A DNA stretch of 64,000 nt from CAZYQW01 sp964649825 (GCA_964649825.1 CAZYQW010000084.1:123324-187323); one strand, 5' to 3'; numbered from the stretch's first letter, positions 51,433 through 61,123 are shown. A program made the numbers and translations. The notes: generated from the sequence alone by a model not told the origin.

Positions 51433-53118
51433 GTGGTCAGTACTTCCGACGTCATCTTCACGCTTCACAACGTCACCAAGTCGTTCGGCAAGCGGACGTT
51501 GCTCGAGGGCGTCACCCTCTCGTTCCTGAAGGGGGCCAAGATCGGCGTGATCGGCGCCAACGGGCAGGGAAAGTCGACCCTCCTCAAGATCATGGCCGGC
51601 GCGGACAAGGAGTTCGAGGGCAACGTGCAGTGGGCCCCGGGGACGCGCGTCGGCTACGTCCCGCAGGAGCCGACGCTCGACCCCGAGTTGACGGTCCGCG
51701 AGAACGTCGACCGAGCCGTCGAGCCGATCCGCGAGATGGTGCGCAAGTTCGAGGAGATCAGCGCGCGGCTCGGCGAGGATCTTCCCGAGGACGAGATGAA
51801 CGACTTGCTCGAGAAGATGGGGCGGCTCCAGGACGAGATCGACGCGAAGGACGCGTGGGAGCTCGACCGCCACATCGAGCAGGCGATGATGGCGCTCGGT
51901 CTTCCGCCCGGCGAGTCGAAGGTCACGCACCTCTCGGGCGGCGAGAAGCGCCGCGTCGCGCTCTGCCGGACGCTCATGGAGGCGCCCGACCTCCTGCTCC
52001 TCGACGAGCCGACGAACCACCTGGACGCGGAAACGGTCCAGTGGCTCGAGCGCCACCTGCAGGACTATCGCGGCACGATCGTGCTCGTCACGCACGACCG
52101 CTACTTCCTCGACAACGTCGTGGGGTGGATGCTCGAAGTCGATCGCGGCACGGCGCGCCCGTACGAGGGGAACTACTCGAGCTACCTCGAGCAGCGACAG
52201 GAGGTCGACCGGCAGAAGAAGCGCGGGGACGACGAGCGCGCGAAGATGATCGCGCGCGAGCTGGAGTGGATCCGGCAGAACCCCAAGGGCCGGACGACGA
52301 AGAGCAAGGCGCGCATCCAGCGCTACGAGCAGCTCGTCGAGGACCACAAGAGGACCGTGAAGGAGGGGATCCGCCTCCACGTCCCGTTCACCCAACGGCT
52401 CGGCGCGCGCGTGCTCGAGGTGAACGACCTGAAGAAGGCGTACGATGGCCGCGAGCTGTTCGGCGGGCTCACGTTCGAGTTGGCGCCGGGCGCGATCCTC
52501 GGCGTGATCGGTCCGAACGGCGCGGGAAAGTCGACGCTCGTCCGGATGATCGTCGGCACGGAGAAGCCGGCATCCGGCACGGTCGAGGTCGGACCGACGG
52601 TCGACCTCTGCTACCTGGATCAGAGCCGGGAGGAACTGCAGGACCGCAACACCGTCTACCAGGAGATCACCGGCGGCGCCGAAAAGCTCCGCGTCGGCGA
52701 CACCGAGGTCGACGGGCGCGCGTACGTCGCACGCTTCAACTTCAAGGGGCAGGACCAGCAGAAGCGAATGGACACGCTCTCCGGCGGCGAGCGGAACCGC
52801 GTGCAGATGGCGAAGATGCTCGGCCGCGGCGGCAACTTCGTCCTGCTCGACGAGCCGACCAACGACCTCGACCTGCCGACGCTCCGACTCCTCGAGGAAG
52901 CGCTCCTCGAGTTCCCCGGCTGCGTCCTCGTCGTGACGCACGACCGGTGGTTCCTCGATCGGATCGCGACGCACATCCTGGACTTGACCGGGGACGGAGA
53001 GTGGGCGTTCTTCCCGGGCAACTACGAGCAGTACCGCGAGCACGTCGCGAGGCAGCGCGAGGCACAGGGCCTGTCGGCCGACGAGCGGAGGGGCGCCCAC
53101 CGGCGGTTCCGCGCGTGA
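51433..53118 (+). CDS. ettA: ABC-F translation factor (energy-dependent translational throttle)
   Basis: 561 residues, matching EttA. Two ABC cassettes: Walker A GANGQGKSTLLKIM and GPNGAGKSTLVRM, signatures LSGGEKRRVALCR and LSGGERNRVQMAKM, Walker B LLLLDEPTNHLD and VLLDEPTNDLD. The arm/linker WIRQNPKGRTTKSKARIQRYEQL is characteristic of EttA. It binds the ribosomal E site and gates the first steps of elongation according to the ATP/ADP ratio. GTG 51433 is one base after the M3 peptidase stop, implying translational coupling. Confidence 0.93.
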   Translation: MVSTSDVIFTLHNVTKSFGKRTLLEGVTLSFLKGAKIGVIGANGQGKSTLLKIMAGADKEFEGNVQWAPGTRVGYVPQEPTLDPELTVRENVDRAVEPIREMVRKFEEISARLGEDLPEDEMNDLLEKMGRLQDEIDAKDAWELDRHIEQAMMALGLPPGESKVTHLSGGEKRRVALCRTLMEAPDLLLLDEPTNHLDAETVQWLERHLQDYRGTIVLVTHDRYFLDNVVGWMLEVDRGTARPYEGNYSSYLEQRQEVDRQKKRGDDERAKMIARELEWIRQNPKGRTTKSKARIQRYEQLVEDHKRTVKEGIRLHVPFTQRLGARVLEVNDLKKAYDGRELFGGLTFELAPGAILGVIGPNGAGKSTLVRMIVGTEKPASGTVEVGPTVDLCYLDQSREELQDRNTVYQEITGGAEKLRVGDTEVDGRAYVARFNFKGQDQQKRMDTLSGGERNRVQMAKMLGRGGNFVLLDEPTNDLDLPTLRLLEEALLEFPGCVLVVTHDRWFLDRIATHILDLTGDGEWAFFPGNYEQYREHVARQREAQGLSADERRGAHRRFRA

Positions 53119-53203
53119 TCCGCGAGGATCGAGGAGCGGCGAGGACCTCGCGCTCCCGCCGCCCGCCCCACGCCATCGGTTGCGCGATCGATCGCGCGGG
53201 AGC

Positions 53204-55657
53204 CTACGGCGTCTCGACCGTCACCTCCGCCACGTTCGAGACGGTCGGCGGCGGCAGGTCGACGATCGCCTGGAAGTAGGCCTTCGCCCCGACGAGCGCG
53301 CCGTTGCTCGGCACCGGGATCGGCAGGCGCACGAATCCGTTCGAGGGCAGCCCCGCCGAGAAGAGGAAGAAGAGCGAGCCGACGTCGAGTCCGAACGTCC
53401 CCGTCACTCCCGAGACCGTCGCCGTGCCGGTCCCGGTCGAGAGGTACATCAGATAGATCGCGTTCGGGGCGCCGGCGAGCTGCAGCTCGAACGTCGCGCC
53501 GGGCGACGCCTTGCCCATCTGGCCGAGGTGCGGAGTGGCCGCGAAGTCGATCACCTCGAAGTCGTCGATCGCGGCCTCGGTGATCGAGTTGTTCGGGGAG
53601 TCCTCGGCGATGAAGCGGAGCCGCATGCGGTCGCTCTTCGCCAGGAAGTCCTCGACCTGCCACGTCATCTGGGTCCAGCCGTTATGGACGCCGGTGATCG
53701 ACTCGAGGTCGGTCCAGTTCGAACCGTCATCGTTCGAGATCGACACGAGGAACGCGTCGTCGTTGTCGTCGTTGAAGTAGTGGCGCGAGTACCGCACGTG
53801 CGGCGCCGCCGTGTTGGTGAGGTCGAAGCGCGGCGTGACCAGGGTCGTGCGGCCGGAGTCGACGTCGTCGCTGCCCGCGCTCGCCGCGTCGTTGCCAGTG
53901 ACGAAGCAGTCGGTGCCCGGCGCCGGCGTCGCGTCGTTCGCCGGCTGCGAGACCGCGCCGTTGTAGATCACCTGATTCGGGTCGTCGCGTTCCCAGAGCC
54001 CGGCCGTCGCGTCGTCGGTGGGAAGACCGGCGCTCCAGCCGCGGTCCGCTTCGCAGTCGTCCCGCAGGATGACGCGCGGCGACCCGATTGTGATCGGAAC
54101 GACGACGACGTGCGAGACCGAGTCCACGACCGCCGTGAGCGAGACCTCGAGCGACAGCGTCGATCCGGGCGCAACGGACGCCGCGACGGTGAAGTCCAAC
54201 GCCGCGTCGTCGAGCGTGAAGTTGGTCAGCGACGCCACCGTCGGCGTGGTCGCTCCGCCCGCGCCGGTCGTCACGTCCGGAGTCGGCGACGAGACCAGCA
54301 ACGACGCGGCGGTGTCGGCCTGCCCCTTGTTGCGGAGCGTGAGGACCACTCGTCCCGTCTCGCCCGGATCGACGGCGCCGTCTCCGTCGCCCGCCACCTC
54401 GACGACCGTCAGCCCGGCCACGTCGACCCAGCCGCCGGCGTACTTCACCATCAAGAGCCCCGGCTCGACGTTCTCCTCCGCGATCGCGACCGCGTCCTGG
54501 ATCGGCGGCCAGAACGCGTCGCCGATCTCCGGCGAGAAGGCCACGGCGCCGTGCACGTCGTGATAGTGGTCGAGCGCCGCACCGTTCGCGGGATAGAGGA
54601 GCGTGTAGGCGATGCCGGCGATGTAGCCGTTGTACGCGACCATGTCCGCGCTGTACTCGGCGTACGCAGGCGACGGCGAGACCGGCTTGTAGCCGTACGG
54701 TTCGACCATCCACTCGCCGTACGTGTGCATCGACCACGCCGTCGCGAACGATTTGCCGGTGAGGAACTGGTTCATCGCCTGCACCTCGGGTTCCGAGGCG
54801 GCGCCCGGGCCGCGGTAGACCTCCGAGCACGGGTCCGAGCTCGATCCGGCGTTGTCCCACGCCCAGCCGGTGGGCCAGTTGCGGTTCAGGTCGACGCCTT
54901 CGCAGGAACCCGCGTTGTTGCGGCGGTTCTTCCGCCACAGCCCCCCGCCGCCCGGGTTCGTCGTCTGGTTGTAGACGTACCCGTCGGGGTTCACGCACGG
55001 CACGAACCAGATCTCGCGCTCGTCGACGAGCTGCGTGATCGACGGATCGACGCCATAGCCGGTCGCGAGCACGTCGACGAACCAGAGCAGCGTATGCGCC
55101 GACATCGGCTCGCGCGCGTGGTGCAGCGCATCGAACAGGACGCGCGGCTCGTTCTCGGTCTGCGTCGGGTTGTCCGACACCTTGAACGCCCAGATCGTCC
55201 GGCCCTCGTGGGTCGTGCCGATCGCCTGCTTCGGCGAGACGAGGGCGGGGTAGTTCGTCGCGTAGTGGTCGATCGTCGCCACGATCTCGGCGAACGTGTA
55301 GAAGCCGCCCATCCCACCCATGCCGAAGTTCGGGGGACCCGACGCGAGCGCCTGGGTGAGCGGCTTCGAGCCGACGGTGATCGCCGCCTCGAGGTCCGTC
55401 TGGAGGACCTCGAAGCTGAACCCCATCCGCGCGAGCTTCAGGTCGTCGTCGCCGTGGAGCAGCACGTCGACGGCCGGCGGTCCGGTCTCGCCGCGGTCCG
55501 GGTCGCTCGCGTGGAACTCGATGACGTCGAACCCTGCCGACAGGATGACGTAGTACTCGAGCGGCCGCCCGAGGTGGACGCGAGCGAGGTCGGTGGGGGA
55601 CGCGAGAGGCGAGAGGAGAAGGAACGCGAGGAGGGCGCAGCGGACGGATCGTGGCAT
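53204..55657 (-). CDS. Exported zinc carboxypeptidase (M14) with planctomycete C-terminal domain
   Basis: 817 residues from ATG 55657 (GTG 55666 also possible). Signal peptide MPRSVRCALLAFLLLSPLAS. The M14 domain covers about 115-420: HHAREPMS (zinc His and Glu), WFVPCVNPDGYVYN, GVDLNRNWP, SMHTYGEWM (zinc His) and FSPEIGDAFW (catalytic Glu). Then come CARDB-like and beta-sandwich domains and a final 110-residue module (FELQLAGAPNAIYLMYLSTG) shared with the FG-GAP protein. It cleaves C-terminal residues from peptides outside the cell. A TACGAT box lies on the minus strand at 55700-55695. Convergent with ettA. Confidence 0.9.
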   Translation of the reverse strand: MPRSVRCALLAFLLLSPLASPTDLARVHLGRPLEYYVILSAGFDVIEFHASDPDRGETGPPAVDVLLHGDDDLKLARMGFSFEVLQTDLEAAITVGSKPLTQALASGPPNFGMGGMGGFYTFAEIVATIDHYATNYPALVSPKQAIGTTHEGRTIWAFKVSDNPTQTENEPRVLFDALHHAREPMSAHTLLWFVDVLATGYGVDPSITQLVDEREIWFVPCVNPDGYVYNQTTNPGGGGLWRKNRRNNAGSCEGVDLNRNWPTGWAWDNAGSSSDPCSEVYRGPGAASEPEVQAMNQFLTGKSFATAWSMHTYGEWMVEPYGYKPVSPSPAYAEYSADMVAYNGYIAGIAYTLLYPANGAALDHYHDVHGAVAFSPEIGDAFWPPIQDAVAIAEENVEPGLLMVKYAGGWVDVAGLTVVEVAGDGDGAVDPGETGRVVLTLRNKGQADTAASLLVSSPTPDVTTGAGGATTPTVASLTNFTLDDAALDFTVAASVAPGSTLSLEVSLTAVVDSVSHVVVVPITIGSPRVILRDDCEADRGWSAGLPTDDATAGLWERDDPNQVIYNGAVSQPANDATPAPGTDCFVTGNDAASAGSDDVDSGRTTLVTPRFDLTNTAAPHVRYSRHYFNDDNDDAFLVSISNDDGSNWTDLESITGVHNGWTQMTWQVEDFLAKSDRMRLRFIAEDSPNNSITEAAIDDFEVIDFAATPHLGQMGKASPGATFELQLAGAPNAIYLMYLSTGTGTATVSGVTGTFGLDVGSLFFLFSAGLPSNGFVRLPIPVPSNGALVGAKAYFQAIVDLPPPTVSNVAEVTVETP

Positions 55658-55768
55658 GGCGGGCACCAGAGGGGCAGCGGGGGCTGAGGAGAGGATCGTA
55701 ATGGATCCCCGGGGAATCAGGCGACCCGAATGGTAGCGGCGCGCCTCCGAGCGTTGGTGACGGGGTCG

Positions 55769-55924
55769 GGCGGGCGAAGCGGGTCGATCGGGCCGCGCTC
55801 GCTCAGGCAGTCCTCGCTCGGGGTGGGGCGAGGGGGTTGCGGTGGGGAGCGTTGGTGGGGTGGTGCGTGGGCGGCTCGCTGCGGAACTCGCTCGGCGCGG
55901 CCCGATCGACCCGCTCCGCCCGCC
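55769..55924. repeat. Long inverted repeat (29-base arms) beside an IS remnant
   Basis: Arm 55769-55797 (core GGGTCGATCGGGCCGCG) and arm 55896-55924 are inverted repeats with one mismatch in 29 bases, 98 bases apart. The loop is G-rich with repeated CTCGCT motifs. Together with the nearby transposase remnant this could be the footprint of a small non-autonomous element. The gene-free stretch 55658-56145 contains nothing else recognisable. Confidence 0.7.
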
Positions 55925-56145
55925 TGGAGGCCACGATGCGTGCGCGGACTCGGGGGTCGAGAAGAGAGAGAAGAGAGAAGGTGGCGCTGCGCGCTCTCAT
56001 GAATCGTCGGGGCGTACCGCGCGAGCTTTCGCCGGAATTCCAGATTCGCGCCGAACCTGGAGACGACTCGATCGATCGAAGCGGCATGAGCGAGCGAAAG
56101 CACCAGAAGACGTTCCGACCGTCACGACTGGGTGGACGAGGATGA

Positions 56146-56637
56146 CCGTGTCCGCCGGTCTTTGCGAAGCTCGGACACGTTGCGTTGGACGGGACGAAGA
56201 TGAAGGCGAACGGCAGCAAGCACAAGGCGATGAGCTTCGATCGATTGGAGAAGGAGGAAGCGCGGCTTCAGGGCGAGATCGCGAAGATGCTCGAGGACGC
56301 GGAGCGCACCGACAAAGAGGAGGACCAGCGCTACGGTCGGAATCGAAAGGGCGAAGGATTGCCCGAAGAGCTCCGTCGGCGAGAAGATCGCCTCCGCACG
56401 ATTCAGAAGGCGAAGGCGCAGCTCGAAGAGCGGAGCCGAAAACGCGACCGAGAGAAGCTGGAGAAGGAACACGAGCGCCGCGAAAAGGGAGAGTCGGTGC
56501 CGAAGCGAAAGCACCCACCGGGAAAGCCCAAGCCCAAAGACCAGATCAACTTCACCGACCCGGACTCGCGCATCATGAAGGCAGGTTCGGACTTCGTTCA
56601 GGGCTACAACGCGCAGGCGGCGGTGGACTCCCAACGA
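56146..56637 (+). pseudogene. Truncated IS1182-like transposase
   Basis: The frame reads VFAKLGHVALDGTKMKANGS, then KHKAMSFDRLEKEEARLQGE, a long charged helix, and SRIMKAGSDFVQGYNAQAAV followed by DSQ. DGTK with KANAS-like KANGS and the GYNAQAAVD block identify the insertion domain and second DDE segment of IS1182/IS5-type transposases. A stop codon at 56143-56145 cuts the N-terminal part, and similarity ends abruptly after AAVDSQ near 56637. No downstream catalytic Glu region remains, so it is inactive. Confidence 0.85.
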
Positions 56638-56804
56638 CGAGAATCACCGGATTCGCGTGGCCTGGCGCCCGCCAACCCCACCTGACCGCATTCGAAGTCG
56701 AACTTCGCGCTCCGCGTTCCATCCCCGGCTGAAACCACCGGCACGTTCTCGTCTTGCTCGCAGTGCGGGATCTGCGCGCGACAGCCGAGTACTCGGACAC
56801 ACTC

Positions 56805-59078
56805 CTAGTTCGTCGCGGCGGGAGTGGGGGTCGGGGCCGGAACGCCGTGGAGCTCGAGCTCGATCTTCTCGAGGTCGATCTGGATCGGCTTCGCGTCATC
56901 CTTCTTCGCGTCGGCCGGTTTGGGCGCGGGCGGCAGCGCGGACGTTCTCGCTCGCGGTTCGAGCACGACGTCGGAGACGGCCGTCTTGCGAATGTTGGTC
57001 GCATCCGGTACCGCGACGCCGGCGGGAGCCACGCCGACCTCGAGGAAGACCCGCATGTTCTTGAACAAGAGCTCGCCGGCCTTGGTGAACTCGATCGCGT
57101 GGGTCAGGTCGATGCCGGGGCCCGACTCCCACACCGCCGCGACGTCCCCGCGGCCCACGCGCGTCCACCCCTGCATGATGCCGTGTCCCTTCACCCGCAT
57201 GAACGTGTTCAATGGCTTTGGCGTCACGCCGGAAGACGCCTGCGCCAGGTACGTCGTGGGCGCATGCACGTCGTAGCAGACGGCGATCCGACCCGACTGC
57301 AGAGCCGTGCGGAACGACGCGCGATAGTCGCCGAGCCGCGCGTCGTACGCCGTCTTCGCCGCGATCGCGGACGCCTTGGCCGCGGCGGCCTTCTCCATCG
57401 CCTCATCAAGCTGCTTCTTGGCGGCCGCAACCTCGTCCGGCGTGGCCTTCGGGTCCTTCTTCAAGGCCGCGTGCTTCTCGGTCGCGGACTTCTCGACCTT
57501 CTCCGCATCGGCCAGCGCCTTCTCCTTCTTCTGCAGGTCGTCGAACAGCATCTCGACGTCGACCTTGATCGACTCCGCGTCCGCGAAGTCGCCCCAGTAG
57601 TAGCCGAACGCCTTCGCGATCGAGAGCGGCTTGCGCGCGTCGCCGAGGTGCGGCGGCACGGTGGCTTCGACCGTTCGAGACTCGCCGGCGAGCACGCTCT
57701 CGCGCCGGGCGCGGCCGCCGCGGGACTCCCAGACGATCCAGTTGCGCGGCGGCTTCAAGTCGCCGGAGACGTCACGGGCCGTTGGCGCGAAGTACGAATG
57801 GACCGTCAGCGTCGCCGGTCGGGCCTTGAGCGTGACGCCGGCGGACGCCTCCGCGTTGGAACCGGCGACACCGGCGCGCGCCGCCAGCGCGTTCTCCACT
57901 TGTTCGTCTCGATCCCCCTTGTTCGTCCCGTTCCCTTCGTTCGTTCCGCAGCGAGCTTCCCGGCGCACGAGCACGATCGCGGTCAGCATGCGGCTCGTCG
58001 GTTGGACCTCGCGTCCTTCTTCCGTCGGGACGCTCTCGGCGCGGAAACGCACGCGGATGCGGTTGTGCGACGGGAAGCCGACCACGAGCGTCTTGTTGCT
58101 CTGCAGTCCTTCCAGCCGGAGCGCGTCCTCGCGGAGCGCCCGCACTTGGGCGGCCAGCGCCACCGCGTTGAACGCGCCCTCGCCGGCGACGGCGGCGGCG
58201 AGGCTCCGCATGCGCGCGGTCATGCGATCGATCGTCTGCGCGGTCTCGGGCGGCGACACCGACGCGATCAGGAACTCGTTCGAGTTCTCGCCGCCGAACG
58301 TGATCTCCGCCAGCGCGTCGTGCTGGTGGTAGCGCGTGAACCAGCCCGGCTCCGCGGTGACCGTGAAGTGGACCTTGTAAGGGACGTAGTCGCCGACGAT
58401 CCCGTCGTCGTAGCGATAGAAGTCGACGTTGTAGTACTCCTCGAGGTTGACCATGTAGGTCTTGTAGGCCGCGACGAGCGTGGCCACCTGGTCGGGCGCC
58501 AGCGAGAACGGGGTGCCGGAGCGTGCGAACACCTTCGCCATCTCCATCGCCACGTCGGCGGGAGTCTGGAGTTGGGCGGGGAGCGCCTCCGGCACGTCGG
58601 GCGACTGGAACGTCCGGGTCTGCTCGCTGAGCAGCTCGTGCTCGGCCCTCCGATTCTGGATGACCTCGGTCGTCGGTCTCGCGTCGGTCGAGCGCGTCTG
58701 CTGTACGGTGCGGTCGTTCGCGGTCAAGGCGCGTTCGACCTCCGTGGCCGCCGTTCGCGTTCCCGCGACGTTCGCGGCCAGCGCCGCCTCGAAGGCCCGG
58801 TACTGAAGGTCGGTGATCCCGATCTGCGGCTTCATGATCTCCGCGATCAGGTTTGCTTCCTTCCGATAGTCGCCGAACTGGAGGCGCGAATCCCCGTCGA
58901 TCTCCGACTCGATCGGGGCGAACGTCGGGGAGGAGATCCCGACGTATCCGATGGCGTCGTGGACGCTCGCTTCGTCATGGAACCAGAAGTCTTTCAGGTT
59001 GAGGCGGGTGTCGGGGATCGACACGCACGCGCCGGCGGCCGCGAGGCCGGCGAGCATCAGGATCATCGATCGAGTCAA
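56805..59078 (-). CDS. Large putative lipoprotein of unknown function
   Basis: 757 residues starting at TTG 59078, which has AGGAGG 7 bases upstream; ATG 59066 lacks one. A short signal with LAAAGAC near residue 18 resembles a weak lipobox. The body is mixed, with a helical N-terminal half and a coiled coil at about 495-560 (DLQKKEKALADAEKVEK, ATPDEVAAAKKQLDEAME). The middle holds an inserted low-complexity GTNEGNGTNKGDRDEQ encoded by imperfect GACGAACAAG-type repeats. The C-terminus is Pro/Ala-rich. No family recognised. Confidence 0.72.
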   Translation of the reverse strand: MTRSMILMLAGLAAAGACVSIPDTRLNLKDFWFHDEASVHDAIGYVGISSPTFAPIESEIDGDSRLQFGDYRKEANLIAEIMKPQIGITDLQYRAFEAALAANVAGTRTAATEVERALTANDRTVQQTRSTDARPTTEVIQNRRAEHELLSEQTRTFQSPDVPEALPAQLQTPADVAMEMAKVFARSGTPFSLAPDQVATLVAAYKTYMVNLEEYYNVDFYRYDDGIVGDYVPYKVHFTVTAEPGWFTRYHQHDALAEITFGGENSNEFLIASVSPPETAQTIDRMTARMRSLAAAVAGEGAFNAVALAAQVRALREDALRLEGLQSNKTLVVGFPSHNRIRVRFRAESVPTEEGREVQPTSRMLTAIVLVRREARCGTNEGNGTNKGDRDEQVENALAARAGVAGSNAEASAGVTLKARPATLTVHSYFAPTARDVSGDLKPPRNWIVWESRGGRARRESVLAGESRTVEATVPPHLGDARKPLSIAKAFGYYWGDFADAESIKVDVEMLFDDLQKKEKALADAEKVEKSATEKHAALKKDPKATPDEVAAAKKQLDEAMEKAAAAKASAIAAKTAYDARLGDYRASFRTALQSGRIAVCYDVHAPTTYLAQASSGVTPKPLNTFMRVKGHGIMQGWTRVGRGDVAAVWESGPGIDLTHAIEFTKAGELLFKNMRVFLEVGVAPAGVAVPDATNIRKTAVSDVVLEPRARTSALPPAPKPADAKKDDAKPIQIDLEKIELELHGVPAPTPTPAATN

Positions 59079-59184
59079 GGGAACACCTCCTGGATGGGTT
59101 CGGGATGATGGACGACTTCCATGTCGCGAGAACGGCGCGGCTCGCGCCGACCCGCCACGTTTCCCGCCGACCGCGGGAATCGCG

Positions 59185-59190
59185 TACGAT
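59185..59190 (+). promoter_or_regulatory. -10 box (TACGAT) for the Nudix-MBL gene, leaderless arrangement
   Basis: TACGAT ends 6 bases before ATG 59197, with no ribosome binding site between. It defines the start against longer in-frame upstream codons. Confidence 0.5.
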
Positions 59191-59196
59191 CCCGCG

Positions 59197-60690
59197 ATGA
59201 TCCGCGTCGCCGCCGCCGTCGTCCTCCATCGTGGTCTCGGAGCGGACCTCGAGGTACTGCTCGTCGAGCGCTCGCCGAAGCTGCGCTTCCTCGGCGGCTA
59301 CCACGCGTTCCCGGGCGGCGTCCTCGAGCGGGACGAGGCGCCGGAGGACGCGGCGTGTCGCGAGCTGTTCGAGGAGACCGGGGTGCTCCTCGCCGGCGGG
59401 CTCGCGGACCACGAGCGACGCGGGCTGCGGAGCGAGCTGCTCGATGCGGACCGTTCGCAGGAAGCGATCGAAGCGTGGCATCGATGGCGCGCCGACGCGG
59501 TTCGTCCGTCGCTCGCGCCGTCGCCGCTGATCGAGCTCGGTCGCTTCCTGACCCCGCCGTTCGCCCCCGTCCGCTACGACACGTGCTTCTACCTCGCGGC
59601 CATGCCCCACGACGCGGAGGTCGAGATCGTGCCCGGCGAGCTCGTGGCGGGAGGCTTCATCCGACCGGACGAGGCGTGCCGGCGCTGGCGCGCGGGAGAG
59701 CTTCGCGTCGCGCCCCCGGTCTTGATCCTGCTCGAACTCCTCGCCGAGCACGGCGTCGAGGCGTTCGCCGCCCACGTGGGGGCGATCCAGGCGCGGGCCG
59801 AGGCCGGCGACTTGATGCCGGTCCGTTTCACGCCCGGCGTGGTGATGGCGAGCCTGGCCACCGACACCCTGCCTCCCGCCACGACGACGAACGCGTATCT
59901 CGTCGGCGGGGAGCGTTTGCACGTGATCGATCCGGCGCCGGTGGACCGCGCGGAGCAGCGGCGCCTCATCGAGCTGATCGAGCGGCGGACCGCCGGCGGA
60001 GCACGGCTCGAGTCGGTGCTCCTCACGCATCACCACCCGGATCACGTCGGCGCGGCCGCGGTCGTCGCGCGGCGGTTCGGCGTGCCGATCCGGGCGCACC
60101 GGTTCACGCTCGAGCGCGTTCGCGAGCCCGGGCTCGCGACGGCCGAGCTCACCGATGGCGACCGTGTCGATCTCGGCGTCGCGCCGGACGGGCGCGCGGG
60201 ATGGACGCTGCGCGCGCTCTTCACGCCGGGCCACGCGCGCGGGCACCTCTGCTTCCACGAGGATCGGTACGGCAGCCTGTTCGCGGGCGACATGGCGTCG
60301 ACGATCTCGACGATCGTGATCGATCCGCCGGAAGGACACCTGCGGACGTACCTCGACAGCCTCGAGCGCCTGCTCCGCGAACCGATCGCGACCCTCTATC
60401 CCGCCCACGGCCCGCCGGCTCCGTTCGGGAGGAAGGTGATCGAGCACTACGTCGCTCACCGTGCGGAGCGGGAGGCGAAGCTCGTCGCCGTGCTCCGTGC
60501 CAGCGGATCGATGGGGGCGGCCGCGGCGGACGAGGCGACGGAAGCCGACCTCTTGCCGCGCGTCTACGACGACGTGGACGCAGCGATGTTCCCGGTCGCC
60601 GCGCGGTCGCTGCGGGCCGGGCTCGAGAAGCTCGCGGAGGAGGGGCGGGTCGCGGCGGGGCGGGTCGGGTGGCGGCTCGTGACGGAGTAG
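59197..60690 (+). CDS. Nudix hydrolase fused to a metallo-beta-lactamase-fold hydrolase
   Basis: 497 residues. The Nudix domain (about 1-200) has a complete box: GVLERDE, seven residues, RELFEETGV, matching Gx5Ex7REUxEExGU. The metallo-beta-lactamase domain (about 220-430) has THHHPDHVG (HxHxDH) near residue 277, FTPGHARGHLC, FAGDMAST and YPAHGP, close to LACTB2-type endoribonucleases. A winged-helix-like tail ends the chain. Nudix enzymes remove diphosphate-linked groups from nucleotides or CoA; the fusion suggests linked hydrolysis of nucleotide or RNA substrates (inference). ATG 59197 fits the -10 box and domain start. Confidence 0.88.
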   Translation: MIRVAAAVVLHRGLGADLEVLLVERSPKLRFLGGYHAFPGGVLERDEAPEDAACRELFEETGVLLAGGLADHERRGLRSELLDADRSQEAIEAWHRWRADAVRPSLAPSPLIELGRFLTPPFAPVRYDTCFYLAAMPHDAEVEIVPGELVAGGFIRPDEACRRWRAGELRVAPPVLILLELLAEHGVEAFAAHVGAIQARAEAGDLMPVRFTPGVVMASLATDTLPPATTTNAYLVGGERLHVIDPAPVDRAEQRRLIELIERRTAGGARLESVLLTHHHPDHVGAAAVVARRFGVPIRAHRFTLERVREPGLATAELTDGDRVDLGVAPDGRAGWTLRALFTPGHARGHLCFHEDRYGSLFAGDMASTISTIVIDPPEGHLRTYLDSLERLLREPIATLYPAHGPPAPFGRKVIEHYVAHRAEREAKLVAVLRASGSMGAAAADEATEADLLPRVYDDVDAAMFPVAARSLRAGLEKLAEEGRVAAGRVGWRLVTE

Positions 60691-60709
60691 GTGCGCCGCA
60701 CTACGCCGA

Positions 60710-61123
60710 TCAAACGCGCGTCAGGTCCTCGGGGCCGAACGATTCCGGGAGGAGCGCGGCCAGCGTCGTCTCTCGGAAGCGGCCGCTCGCGTCGGCGAGG
60801 AGGACGGCGAGGTCCGGCGCGAACTCGCGCGCGACCTGGCGGCAGGCGCCGCACATCGACGCCCCGGGTCCGCTGGCGACCGCGAGCGCCCGGAAGTCCC
60901 GCCGGCCCGCGGCGACCGCCGTGAAGATCGCGATCCGTTCGGCGCAGGTGGTGAGCCCGTATGACGCGTTCTCCACGTTCGCCCCGGTGACGACGCCGGC
61001 GTCGTCGAGGAGGAGCGCCGCGCCGACCGCGAACCGGCTGTACGGGGCGTACGCCGCCTCGCGCGCGGCGACCGCGCGGCGCACGAGGTCGGTCTTCTCG
61101 GACGGCAAGAGCTCGCTCGGCAC
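60710..61123 (-). CDS. cdd: Cytidine deaminase
   Basis: 137 residues, the homotetrameric length. It deaminates cytidine or deoxycytidine in pyrimidine salvage. YAPYSRFAVGAALLLDDAG and ANVENASYGLTTCAERIAIF hold the catalytic Cys-Ala-Glu, and SMCGACRQVAREF gives the two zinc Cys, with Met replacing the usual Pro. GTG 61123 has GGAGG 7 bases upstream. It is convergent with the Nudix-MBL gene. Confidence 0.92.
   Translation of the reverse strand: MPSELLPSEKTDLVRRAVAAREAAYAPYSRFAVGAALLLDDAGVVTGANVENASYGLTTCAERIAIFTAVAAGRRDFRALAVASGPGASMCGACRQVAREFAPDLAVLLADASGRFRETTLAALLPESFGPEDLTRV

Noticed and set aside
53180..55687. 835-codon open frame on the plus strand
   Set aside because: Antisense shadow of the M14 carboxypeptidase, whose catalytic motifs are all on the minus strand.
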